DNA of 64,000 nt from NCBI RefSeq assembly GCF_004362665.1, contig NZ_SNXR01000011.1:248001-312000 (forward strand), given 5' to 3'. The DNA comes from Flavobacterium dankookense. Lineage in GTDB: Bacteria; Bacteroidota; Bacteroidia; Flavobacteriales; Flavobacteriaceae. Shown here in pieces: positions 1 through 7,728 of the stretch. The position numbers and the translations under genes were made by a program. Under the pieces are notes generated by a model. That model was not told the origin of the DNA, did not search any database, and worked only from the letters and a program-made list of their open reading frames with translations. Every line of letters begins with the position of its first letter. Position 1 is the first letter of the stretch.

Positions 1-1070
1 ATTTCATTTCGAACACTATTATCTCTTGTAGTAACTCTATTAGGAACATTTTCACGTGTTAGATCTCTTTGAGAAATACTTCTTGGAGTTTCGCTTCTTG
101 TATTTTCATTTTTTACAAAATTATCTCTAGTAGTAGTTCTGCCAATTGTATTTTCAGTTGAAAGATCTCTTTGCGAAATATTTCTAGTTGATTCGATTCT
201 TGTATTATCTGTTCTAACTGAATTTACTCTTCCTGTTACTGAATTTCTAACAGTTTCTGGTCTTGAATTTATTCTACCATTTGTATTGGCAACTTCATTT
301 CTAGGAGAAACTGTTCTGATGTTTCTTTTTTGATCTAATTCATATCGGTTAGTGTAACTTGTATTTCTACTTGTAAAAGAACGATTTGGATGTTGGTTTT
401 GATAAGCAACGCCTCTTCTTCCACCATTGTAATATACATTGTAAGCGCTTTGACATCTACGGATATTTACATAATTGTAGTGATGATACGTGTTAATGTG
501 GAAACTAATATGATTTCTATATCTGAATATTGGAAATGGATTCCACGCTACGTAATAACTTGGATAATAACCCCAATACCAAGAAGAACAATAAGGTCTG
601 TAATTATTCACCCAAAAAGAGCTATAAATTACTGGCGTATATGAATATACCGGTTCGTAAATATAATTTTGTCCATACATATAAACATCACCAACTACTT
701 GAACTTGAATTCTATTGTTTCTGTCTTTTTCAACTTCGATTGAAGCTACATCTTGAAATCTATCACGACCTAGAACAGATTGGATAACAATAATATGCGT
801 GTTACCTTCAATAGTTTCAATTACACGCATATAATCAACTTGATTATCTTCGTTTAAATCTAGATTAGATATTTGTGATTTTGGGTCATTCAATCTTCTT
901 TCAAAATCTTCTAAGTTTTCTGAATCTCCAAAAATGGATGCAACAGCTCGTAAATCTAAATTATCACTAATTTCAGAATTTGTTGCAGTAACTGTAGTTC
1001 TATCTTGAGCAAATAATGTGCTAAAACTAAGTGTAGCCAAAAGCGATAGAGAAAGGATTTGTGATTTCAT
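1..1070 (-). CDS. Exported protein with EF-hand-like loop, 3' end outside window
   Basis: The reading frame opens with ATG at 1070 and runs off the left edge, so only about 356 N-terminal residues are visible. A Sec signal peptide of about 22 residues ends in LFAQ. Near residues 71-82 the motif DLNEDNQVDYMR resembles a calcium-binding or dockerin-type loop. A Tyr/Trp/Asn-rich stretch follows around residues 140-220, and then a long Arg/Asn/Thr/Ser-rich tail in which short motifs such as SQRDL and TTRDN recur imperfectly. This composition suggests a low-complexity envelope or surface protein. I do not recognise a named family and assign no function. It is divergent from the lipoprotein gene at 1207. 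ORFs on the plus strand inside it are antisense shadows. Confidence 0.8.
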   Translation of the reverse strand, partial: MKSQILSLSLLATLSFSTLFAQDRTTVTATNSEISDNLDLRAVASIFGDSENLEDFERRLNDPKSQISNLDLNEDNQVDYMRVIETIEGNTHIIVIQSVLGRDRFQDVASIEVEKDRNNRIQVQVVGDVYMYGQNYIYEPVYSYTPVIYSSFWVNNYRPYCSSWYWGYYPSYYVAWNPFPIFRYRNHISFHINTYHHYNYVNIRRCQSAYNVYYNGGRRGVAYQNQHPNRSFTSRNTSYTNRYELDQKRNIRTVSPRNEVANTNGRINSRPETVRNSVTGRVNSVRTDNTRIESTRNISQRDLSTENTIGRTTTRDNFVKNENTRSETPRSISQRDLTRENVPNRVTTRDNSVRNE

Positions 1071-1206
1071 AATAGTATATTTTTAATTGATAAATAGCTA
1101 TTTACGATTATCCAATTACTGTGCCACAATTTTTTATTTAAAGAAACTTTAACAAATAGAAAGTCAGTTAAAAAATGTATATTCGCTTATTATTCAAGCC
1201 TTTCAA

Positions 1207-2256
1207 ATGAAAAAAATAGTTTGTATTATTTGTCTTCCTTTCTTTTTTGTGAGTTGTAAATCAGGTAAAGATGCTGTAATCATTTCTTTTAACTCTATTA
1301 CGATTGACACGCTCTTGCATGATAAAATTAGCATTAGGGCAATTGAAGTTGATAATGATAAACTTTGGTATGCTGCTGACAAAAACAGGTTTGGATTTTA
1401 TGATTTTAAAACCAAGAAAAATAAAGAAATTACAATAAAAAGTGATAGCATCAATAAAGAATTTAGAAGCATAGCTCAAAACAAAGAGTATGTTTTTATA
1501 GCTAATATTGGTAATCCAGCTAACATCTTTAAAATTAGTAAAATTGATTTATCAGTTAAACGTGTTTATACCGAAGTCCACGAAAAAGTATTTTATGATA
1601 GTATGAATTTTTGGAACGAAAAAGAAGGAATACTAATAGGCGATCCAATTGATAACTGTTTATCTATACTTATCACTCGCGATGGTGGAACTACTTGGAA
1701 CAAAATACCTTGCGCAAATTTACCTAAAACGTTTGATGGTGAAGCGGCTTTTGCGGCTAGTAACACAAATGTTATGATTAAAGAAAACGATTGTTGGATA
1801 GTTTCAGGCGGAAAAAAATCTAGAGTTTTTCATTCTTCTGATAAAGGAACTATATGGAAAGTACATGAAACATCAATTGTTCAAGGAGATGCAATGACAG
1901 GAATTTTCACGGCAGATTTTTATAATAAAAAAAAAGGTTTCGTCGCAGGAGGAAATTACGAGAAGTTAGAGCAGAATTTTAAAAATAAAGCTATAACAAA
2001 GGATGGAGGAAAAACATGGACATTAATCGCCGAAAATCAAGGATTTGGCTATGCCTCTTGCGTTCAATTTATTCCAAATTCGGATGGCAAAGAATTGGTT
2101 GTTGTTGGAGCTACAGGTATTCATTATTCCTCCAACGGTGGCATTTCTTGGAAACAATTGTCAGATGATAAAACATTGTATACTATTCGTTTTCTTAATA
2201 GGAATACTGCATTTGCTGCTGGAAAGAATAAAATTGTAAAGATTGTCTTTAACTAA
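1207..2256 (+). CDS. Lipoprotein with BNR/YCF48-like beta-propeller repeats
   Basis: The 349-residue product starts with a lipoprotein signal; the lipobox FVSCKS puts the lipidated cysteine near residue 17. The body contains repeated Asp-box-like motifs (TRDGGTTWNKI, SSDKGTIWKV, TKDGGKTWTLI, SSNGGISWKQL) at regular spacing, as in sialidase/BNR and YCF48-type propellers. Flavobacterial relatives are often labelled oxidoreductase or photosystem-stability-like, but no redox motif is visible. It is probably anchored in the outer or inner membrane and faces the periplasm. Its ligand is unknown. It sits upstream of the E1 dehydrogenase gene on the same strand, but a separate promoter-like element between them argues for independent transcription. 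Confidence 0.8.
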   Translation: MKKIVCIICLPFFFVSCKSGKDAVIISFNSITIDTLLHDKISIRAIEVDNDKLWYAADKNRFGFYDFKTKKNKEITIKSDSINKEFRSIAQNKEYVFIANIGNPANIFKISKIDLSVKRVYTEVHEKVFYDSMNFWNEKEGILIGDPIDNCLSILITRDGGTTWNKIPCANLPKTFDGEAAFAASNTNVMIKENDCWIVSGGKKSRVFHSSDKGTIWKVHETSIVQGDAMTGIFTADFYNKKKGFVAGGNYEKLEQNFKNKAITKDGGKTWTLIAENQGFGYASCVQFIPNSDGKELVVVGATGIHYSSNGGISWKQLSDDKTLYTIRFLNRNTAFAAGKNKIVKIVFN

Positions 2257-2313
2257 TCTATAATGATTTTGTTATTGTCTTAAAAAAAGCGCAATCGATT
2301 GAAAACAGTTTTA

Positions 2314-2321
2314 TACTTTTG
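2314..2321 (+). promoter_or_regulatory. Bacteroidota-type -7 promoter element for the E1 gene
   Basis: TACTTTTG fits the TAnnTTTG consensus of Bacteroidota housekeeping promoters. It lies 19 bases before the ATG at 2341. No convincing -33 TTTG is visible, so this is a match on the -7 box only. Confidence 0.45.
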
Positions 2322-2340
2322 CAACGCTAAAATAAAACAA

Positions 2341-4317
2341 ATGAACTTTGATAGAAAAGACCTTTCCAACATACGCTTATTAGACTTGTACAAGCGACTT
2401 TTAATGCCAAGAATGATAGAAGAAAAAATGCTAATTCTTCTTCGTCAAGGTAAAGTGTCCAAATGGTTTTCTGGAATTGGTCAAGAAGCAATTTCGGTGG
2501 GAATTACAAATGCTTTGGATAAAGACGAATACATTTTGCCAATGCACAGAAATCTTGGTGTTTTTACTTCAAGAGATATTCCTTTGCATCGATTGTTTTC
2601 GCAATGGCAAGGCAAAAAATCGGGATTTACTAAAGGTCGTGATAGAAGTTTTCACTTCGGAACGCAAGAGTTTAATATCATTGGAATGATTTCACATCTT
2701 GGACCACAAATGGGAATTGCCGATGGAATTGCTCTAGCAAATAAATTACAGAAAAACGGAAAAGTAACGGCTGTTTTTACTGGAGAAGGCGCAACGAGTG
2801 AGGGTGATTTTCACGAAGCGTTAAACATTGCCGCTGTTTGGGATTTACCCGTTTTATTTGTGATAGAAAATAATGGTTACGGACTTTCAACGCCAACAAA
2901 TGAACAATATCGTTGTGAAAATTTAGCTGATAAAGGAATTGGCTATGGAATAGAAAGTCATATTATTAACGGAAATAATATTCTAGAAGTTTATAATAAA
3001 ATAGTGGAATTAAAAGCATCGTTAGCTGAAAATCCACGACCAATTTTATTGGAATTTAAAACCTTCAGAATGCGTGGTCACGAGGAAGCTAGCGGTACAA
3101 AATATGTTCCTCAAGAATTAATGGACGAATGGGCTAAAAAAGATCCAGTTTCAAATTATAAAGATTATTTAATCAATATTGGTGTTTTATCCGAAGAATT
3201 AGATACAGAGTTGAAATCGGTAATCAAGAAAGAAATTGACAAAAATTGGGCAATTACTCAAGACGAACCAGATTTTGAAGCTGATTTATTTGAAGAATTA
3301 AATGATGTTTACAAACCTTATAATTTTGAATTAGTTGAGCCATCATCAGAAGTAGAAAACATTCGTGTTATTGATGCTATTTCGTCTTCTTTAAAACAAT
3401 CGATGGAACGCTATCCTAACCTTGTAATCATGGGACAAGACATTGCCGAATATGGTGGTGCGTTTAAAATTACCGAAGGTTTTGTGGAGCAATTTGGTAA
3501 AGAACGAGTTCGCAATACGCCAATTTGTGAGAGTGCAGTTGTTTCTGCTGCAAACGGTTTATCAATTAATGGATACAAAGCAATTGTTGAAATGCAATTT
3601 GCCGATTTTGTTTCCTCTGGATTTAATCCAATAGTGAATTTATTAGCAAAACAACATTATCGTTGGGGAGAAAAAGCCGATGTTGTCGTGCGAATGCCTT
3701 GTGGCGGTGGAACTCAAGCTGGACCATTTCACTCCCAAACCAATGAAGCTTGGTTTACAAAAACACCAGGTTTAAAAGTGGTTTATCCAGCATTTCCATA
3801 TGATGCAAAAGGTTTATTGAATACCGCAATTAATGATCCAAATCCAGTGCTTTATTTTGAGCACAAGCAGTTGTATCGTTCTGTTTATCAAGATGTGCCT
3901 AAAAATTATTATACTATTCCTTTTGGCAAAGCTTCGGTTATTAAAGAAGGTGCAGATGTGACGATTATTTCGTTTGGAGCTGGAGTTCATTGGGCTTTGG
4001 AAACGTTAACCAAAAATTCAGATGTCAAAGCAGATTTGATTGATTTAAGAAGTTTACAACCTTTGGATACCGAAACGATTTTTACATCAATAAAGAAAAC
4101 AGGAAGATGTATTGTTTTGCAAGAAGACACGCTTTTTGGAGGAATTTCAAGTGATATTTCAGCACTAATTATGGAGCAGTGTTTTGAATATCTTGATGCG
4201 CCCGTTCGTAGAGTTGGAAGTTTAGAAAGTCCAATTCCATTTGTAAAATCATTGGAAGATCAATATTTACCTAAGGTAAGATTTGAGAAAGAGTTGTTGG
4301 AATTGTTGAGGTATTAG
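2341..4317 (+). CDS. 2-oxoacid dehydrogenase E1, fused alpha and beta subunits
   Basis: This is a thiamine-diphosphate E1 component in which alpha and beta subunits are one chain of 658 residues. The alpha part (about 1-330) carries the ThDP motif GEGATSEGD through ENN (about 148-177). The beta part begins near residue 340 with RVIDAISSSLKQSM and contains GQDIAEYGGAFK and the transketolase C-terminal domain. The family makes acyl-CoA and CO2 from pyruvate or branched-chain 2-oxoacids together with E2 and E3; neither is in the window, so the substrate cannot be fixed. I place the start at ATG 2341 because the TTG at 2299 would put the start codon upstream of the -7 promoter box. A strong hairpin terminator follows. 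Confidence 0.9.
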   Translation: MNFDRKDLSNIRLLDLYKRLLMPRMIEEKMLILLRQGKVSKWFSGIGQEAISVGITNALDKDEYILPMHRNLGVFTSRDIPLHRLFSQWQGKKSGFTKGRDRSFHFGTQEFNIIGMISHLGPQMGIADGIALANKLQKNGKVTAVFTGEGATSEGDFHEALNIAAVWDLPVLFVIENNGYGLSTPTNEQYRCENLADKGIGYGIESHIINGNNILEVYNKIVELKASLAENPRPILLEFKTFRMRGHEEASGTKYVPQELMDEWAKKDPVSNYKDYLINIGVLSEELDTELKSVIKKEIDKNWAITQDEPDFEADLFEELNDVYKPYNFELVEPSSEVENIRVIDAISSSLKQSMERYPNLVIMGQDIAEYGGAFKITEGFVEQFGKERVRNTPICESAVVSAANGLSINGYKAIVEMQFADFVSSGFNPIVNLLAKQHYRWGEKADVVVRMPCGGGTQAGPFHSQTNEAWFTKTPGLKVVYPAFPYDAKGLLNTAINDPNPVLYFEHKQLYRSVYQDVPKNYYTIPFGKASVIKEGADVTIISFGAGVHWALETLTKNSDVKADLIDLRSLQPLDTETIFTSIKKTGRCIVLQEDTLFGGISSDISALIMEQCFEYLDAPVRRVGSLESPIPFVKSLEDQYLPKVRFEKELLELLRY

Positions 4318-4324
4318 AAATAAA

Positions 4325-4354
4325 TAAGGTGTTCATTTGAACTCCTTAATTTTT
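4325..4354 (+). terminator. Rho-independent terminator after the E1 gene
   Basis: TAAGGtGTTC pairs with GAACtCCTTA around an ATTT loop, followed by ATTTTT. It ends where the oppositely oriented 39-residue gene stops. Confidence 0.75.
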
Positions 4355-4472
4355 ACAGAACCTTTTTGATTAACCAATAAACAACAATAAAAACGATTAT
4401 TGTTCCTAAACATCCGAATTTTGTGTTCTTTGCTGCAAAAAATGCTCCGATTAATGCGATTAAGTTCTTCAT
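4353..4472 (-). CDS. 39-residue single-span membrane protein
   Basis: An ATG at 4472 opens a 39-codon frame ending at TAA 4353. The product begins MKNLIALIGAFFAAKNTK and then has a hydrophobic segment (GTIIVFIVVYWLI) ending in a basic KKVL tail, so it should be a small membrane protein. It lies 13 bases after the pterin dehydratase gene on the same strand, which makes it the last gene of the aromatic operon. The coding pattern (a clean amphiphile, no rare codons, tight spacing) favours a real gene. No family is recognised. Confidence 0.6.
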   Translation of the reverse strand: MKNLIALIGAFFAAKNTKFGCLGTIIVFIVVYWLIKKVL

Positions 4473-4485
4473 AGATTTTCTTTTT

Positions 4486-4722
4486 TTAATTAATTAAAGT
4501 GTCAATTTTTTGAGCTAGTTGATGATCTAAATCGGTTATTGCATTTTTATCGTGACTGTATAAAGAGATTTCAAGTTGAAAGGCTTTATGGATTTTACAA
4601 TCGGGATGATGGTTGATTTCATCAGCGTAATTGGCTACTTTTAATAGAAATTGTGCTAATTCAGTTTGTGATTTAAACTTGAAATTGTTTACTAGTTTTC
4701 CGTCAATTACGTTCCATTCCAT
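4486..4722 (-). CDS. Pterin-4a-carbinolamine dehydratase
   Basis: This 78-residue protein matches the 4a-hydroxytetrahydrobiopterin dehydratase family in length and in the active-site segment INHHPDCKI. The family dehydrates the 4a-hydroxy-pterin formed by aromatic amino acid hydroxylases, recycling the cofactor in the cytoplasm. It follows the maleate isomerase gene by five bases, so it is co-transcribed with aromatic-acid catabolism. No pterin-dependent hydroxylase is present here, so its link to the operon is unclear. It may serve a phenylalanine hydroxylase elsewhere, or DCoH-like side functions. Confidence 0.85.
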   Translation of the reverse strand: MEWNVIDGKLVNNFKFKSQTELAQFLLKVANYADEINHHPDCKIHKAFQLEISLYSHDKNAITDLDHQLAQKIDTLIN

Positions 4723-4727
4723 GATAT

Positions 4728-5474
4728 TTAGTATTTACCGTTTAGAAGTTCTCCACCGATTGCCGATTTGGTTTCGATGCCGAGTTTCTTCATCATTTCA
4801 AAGGTAGTACAAACTGCGGCAGATGTAACAGGAATTCCACATTCTGCTTGAATTAAATCAATTGCTTCTAATGATGGCATTTGAACGCATGCAGAAATTA
4901 CTAAAACATCAACATCAGTCAAATCCAATTGCTTGTAAATTTCCAATAAATTCAACGGATTTTGAGCTGCCACTTCCAAGTTATCGGGAATTTCCAAAGC
5001 AATACTTTCTTTTACTTTAATGCCTTGATGTTCGATGTAATCTACAACCATGTCGGTTAATGGTCGCATGTAAGGTGTAATAATCGAAATTTGTTTTGCA
5101 CCTAAAACTTTTAATCCGTTAATTAAAGCTCCAGCAGAAGTTACAATTGGAGTAGGAGAGTCATTGGCTACAGTTTCCTGATGTAAATTCACTTCCGAAA
5201 CGCAATGATATCCTCGTCCCATGCTCATTATCGCTACCAAACAAGCGTAACCCATAACGTCAACATGTGCATCAGAAAGTTCTTGTGCGCATTTCAAACT
5301 CATGGCATCCATGGCTTCGAGTTCTTCTTTTGTTACTTTTTTCATTCGCATTCTGCTCGAATGGAAAGTAAAACGTTCGGGTAAAATGGTTTCACGAGAA
5401 CGAAAGATTGCTGGTATTTCGGTTTCCATCGTTACATTACTTGATGGAACTATTTGTCCTATTCTGTATTTCAT
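4728..5474 (-). CDS. Maleate cis-trans isomerase (Asp/Glu racemase superfamily)
   Basis: The 248-residue enzyme belongs to the maleate isomerase/arylmalonate decarboxylase branch. The two catalytic cysteines are visible as YACLVA (Cys78) and SACVQMPS (Cys196), and the substrate-binding Asn14 lies in PSSNVTMETE; these positions agree closely with characterised maleate isomerases. Both cysteines favour maleate isomerase over arylmalonate decarboxylase, which has only one. The reaction is maleate to fumarate, which enters the TCA cycle. In this operon it follows an FAH-family hydrolase and a gentisate-type dioxygenase, so it would act on maleate released from a ring-cleavage product. Confidence 0.88.
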   Translation of the reverse strand: MKYRIGQIVPSSNVTMETEIPAIFRSRETILPERFTFHSSRMRMKKVTKEELEAMDAMSLKCAQELSDAHVDVMGYACLVAIMSMGRGYHCVSEVNLHQETVANDSPTPIVTSAGALINGLKVLGAKQISIITPYMRPLTDMVVDYIEHQGIKVKESIALEIPDNLEVAAQNPLNLLEIYKQLDLTDVDVLVISACVQMPSLEAIDLIQAECGIPVTSAAVCTTFEMMKKLGIETKSAIGGELLNGKY

Positions 5475-5480
5475 TTTTAG

Positions 5481-5559
5481 TTTAAAAGTTTATGGTTTAA
5501 AAGTTTAAAAGTTGCTCAGATACTAATTACTGAACACTGAGCACTGAGCACTGAACACT
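5481..5559. repeat. Two simple repeats in an operon gap
   Basis: The gap between the FAH and isomerase genes holds three copies of TTTAAAAGTT (5481, 5496 and 5504). It then holds four copies of a 7-base unit, CTGAACA or CTGAGCA (5530-5557). No gene fits here. Confidence 0.8.
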
Positions 5560-5562
5560 TTT

Positions 5563-6471
5563 TTAAATCTCCTTAACCGTATTCACAATCGTTCCAATTC
5601 CTTCGACAGTTGCTTCTACAACATCACCATCGTACAACCATTCTTGTGGATTTCTGCCAGCGCCAACACCAGATGGTGTTCCAGTTGCAATGATATCGCC
5701 TGGTTCTAAAGTGAAAACTATACTTAAATCTTCAATTAAATCATTGATGTTGAAAAGTAAGAATTTAGTATTCGAATTTTGTTTTTCAACGCCGTTTACT
5801 TTTAATGATAAATTCAAGTTGTGCGGATTTTCAATTTCGTCTTTGGTAACCAAAATTGGTCCCATCGGTGCAAAGGTATCCTGACCTTTAGAAACTATCC
5901 ATTGACCTTCACGACGACAATCACGTGCCGAAATATCGTTGATTACAGTGTAACCAAAAACATAATCCATAGCATCTGCTTTAGCAACGTATTTTCCTTT
6001 TTTGCCAATTACAACTGCCAATTCCACTTCCCAATCCAATTGTTCGGTTAGTTTGGTATTTTTGATAATTTCAGTATTTGTAGCTGTAACGGTTGTTGGC
6101 GGTTTTGAAAATATGATTGGTTTTTGCGGTAATTTCCCTGTTGTATCCAATGTTCTTGCGCTTTCGGCAACGTGTTCGGTATAGTTCAAACCAATTCCGA
6201 TGATATTTTTTCTAGGTTTTTCGATTGGAGCAAGTATGGTTACTTCGTCCATTTCGTAACAGATTTCTTCGAAGAAATTTTCTGGAGTTTCAGAAACCAT
6301 TTCGGTGATTTCAGCTATGATTTCAAATCCCATATCGATTAGGTCCAACATATCATTTGGTAATGGAAAGTTGGATATTTCGCCAAAATCTTCCATGTCG
6401 ATAACTTGATTGTTGTAGATGAAGCCCAATCTTGGTTCGGTGTCTTGTGTTTTGTAGGTAAGTAGTTTCAT
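5563..6471 (-). CDS. Fumarylacetoacetate hydrolase-family enzyme (maleyl/fumarylpyruvate hydrolase type)
   Basis: This 302-residue protein has the FAH fold signature. IIGIGLNYTEH opens the catalytic domain near residue 90, the metal ligands are Glu148 and Glu150 in DWEVELAVV, Asp179 lies in VINDISARD, and GDIIATGTPSGVG closes the active site. The family hydrolyses C-C bonds of 2,4-dioxo acids. Next to a gentisate-type dioxygenase and a maleate isomerase, the likely substrate is maleylpyruvate, or its amide analogue, giving pyruvate plus maleate or maleamate. No glutathione- or mycothiol-dependent maleylpyruvate isomerase gene is nearby, which fits direct hydrolysis of the cis compound. Confidence 0.85.
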   Translation of the reverse strand: MKLLTYKTQDTEPRLGFIYNNQVIDMEDFGEISNFPLPNDMLDLIDMGFEIIAEITEMVSETPENFFEEICYEMDEVTILAPIEKPRKNIIGIGLNYTEHVAESARTLDTTGKLPQKPIIFSKPPTTVTATNTEIIKNTKLTEQLDWEVELAVVIGKKGKYVAKADAMDYVFGYTVINDISARDCRREGQWIVSKGQDTFAPMGPILVTKDEIENPHNLNLSLKVNGVEKQNSNTKFLLFNINDLIEDLSIVFTLEPGDIIATGTPSGVGAGRNPQEWLYDGDVVEATVEGIGTIVNTVKEI

Positions 6472-6507
6472 GTTTATGCCGCTAAGACGCTAAGGCGCCA
6501 AGTTTAA

Positions 6508-6547
6508 AATCTATTTTCTTTAGTCTATTTTCTTTATTCTATTTTCT
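6508..6547. repeat. Tandem TCTATTTTCTTTA repeat
   Basis: Three near copies of a 12-13 base unit (TCTATTTTCTTTA and variants) fill the gap. The last copy runs into the final codons of the dioxygenase gene. Just before them is GCCGCTAAGACGCTAAGGCG, itself a short internal repeat. Confidence 0.7.
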
Positions 6548-7643
6548 GATGTCCGTTATTTTCTTCCATTTCTCGAGATTGATACAATCCTAGTTTTTCT
6601 ATAACTGGCAAATCGTTGAACGAAAACAAGCAAGCATCTTCTGTTTCGGATAAATTGTGGTGTTCGTGCCAAGCCCAAGACGGAACACAGAAAATATCGC
6701 GCTCTTTCCAGTCAAATCGTTTTCCGTTGATGATGGAATATCCTTTTCCTTTGGCACATTGATACACAAATGAACCTGTATGTTTGTGTGCTTTTCCTTT
6801 GAAATTGGCTGGTAATGATTGCATTGATGCACTCATCGTTTGCATCACATGTCCGCCAGTTAACGGATTGGAATAGTGCATCAAAATTCCATCAAATGGA
6901 TTGATTTCATTGACTTTTACAGCTTCTAACAACGCAGGATAAACGGTTTTCCAAGAATATTTGAATAATGGCGAATACGGTTTGTCCCAAATTTTATCAG
7001 CTGGAATAAATCCGGAAGTTCCGTAGGTTAATGGTGAATAATTTACTGGAAAATCTAATGGTTGTTTGCCATCATAAACCGCATAATCATTGGCTTCGAG
7101 CGCATTTACTAATGGAATATCTAAACCGTCTTGCCAGATGCAGGTTTTTCCGTTTGCATCAACGCCATGTTCGTGCCATGTTGAGTTTGGCGTAATCACA
7201 AAATCGTTGACTTCAAATGTGATTTTATTTCCATCAACCACAGTATATCCGCCTTCGCCTTCCATGATGAAACGCAATGCCGAAGCTTTGTGTTTGTGTG
7301 CTGATGTACTTTCGCCTGGACGTGTAACTTGAATTCCGGTGTACAACCAACCAACAGCTGCAGAAACGTCTTTTCGTTTGTCGTTTACCAAATAAACAAC
7401 GCGTCTTCCAGCTTGTTCTGGCGTAACTAATTCGGATGATTTTAGTACTAATTCTCTCAAGTCGTCGTATTTCCAAAGCATTGGAACTGATGAACTTCTT
7501 GGTTCCCAAGGCTCGATGTCATTGGCAACGGTCCATAATGCGCCAGCGCCAAGGGTTTCTAGTTCTTTGTAGTATGCCTCGAGTTCTGGTGTGTCGTGAA
7601 CTCGCGCTCTTCCTATTTGATCGTCTGAATGATTTTCGTTCAT
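6534..7643 (-). CDS. Gentisate 1,2-dioxygenase-type bicupin
   Basis: The 369-residue protein has two cupin domains like gentisate 1,2-dioxygenases. The N-terminal iron site is seen in SAHKHKASALRF (His116, His118) and TWHEHG (His157, His159). The C-terminal cupin repeats the pattern in KAHKHTGSF (His286, His288) and WAWHEHH. The family segments GWLYTGIQ and ITPNSTWHEHG are also present. Gentisate dioxygenases cut the ring between the carboxyl-bearing carbon and the adjacent hydroxylated carbon, giving maleylpyruvate. Relatives act on 1-hydroxy-2-naphthoate, salicylate or amino analogues, so 5-hydroxyanthranilate is a possible substrate here. Confidence 0.85.
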   Translation of the reverse strand: MNENHSDDQIGRARVHDTPELEAYYKELETLGAGALWTVANDIEPWEPRSSSVPMLWKYDDLRELVLKSSELVTPEQAGRRVVYLVNDKRKDVSAAVGWLYTGIQVTRPGESTSAHKHKASALRFIMEGEGGYTVVDGNKITFEVNDFVITPNSTWHEHGVDANGKTCIWQDGLDIPLVNALEANDYAVYDGKQPLDFPVNYSPLTYGTSGFIPADKIWDKPYSPLFKYSWKTVYPALLEAVKVNEINPFDGILMHYSNPLTGGHVMQTMSASMQSLPANFKGKAHKHTGSFVYQCAKGKGYSIINGKRFDWKERDIFCVPSWAWHEHHNLSETEDACLFSFNDLPVIEKLGLYQSREMEENNGHQKIE

Positions 7644-7728
7644 AACTATTATTTTTTTTTAACAATTAAGATAGTTAAGAAAATTAAGTTATCTCTTAAT
7701 GAAACTTAATTCCTTAATGGTTTAACTA
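7644..7728. repeat. TTAAG-rich gap with inverted repeat
   Basis: The gap between the dioxygenase and nitrilase genes contains many TTAAG/CTTAA words. AATTAAGTT (7682-7690) pairs with AACTTAATT (7703-7711). This may be a mild hairpin in the operon mRNA. Confidence 0.55.

Noticed and set aside
390..787. Plus-strand proteins at 390-644 and 530-787
   Set aside because: They are antisense to the exported protein gene at 1-1070, which has a signal peptide and a natural composition. Their own sequence is unlike a folded protein.
4320..4480. Riboswitch or leader between the E1 and pterin genes
   Set aside because: The hairpin is a terminator for the E1 gene, and the rest of the stretch is occupied by the small membrane protein gene.
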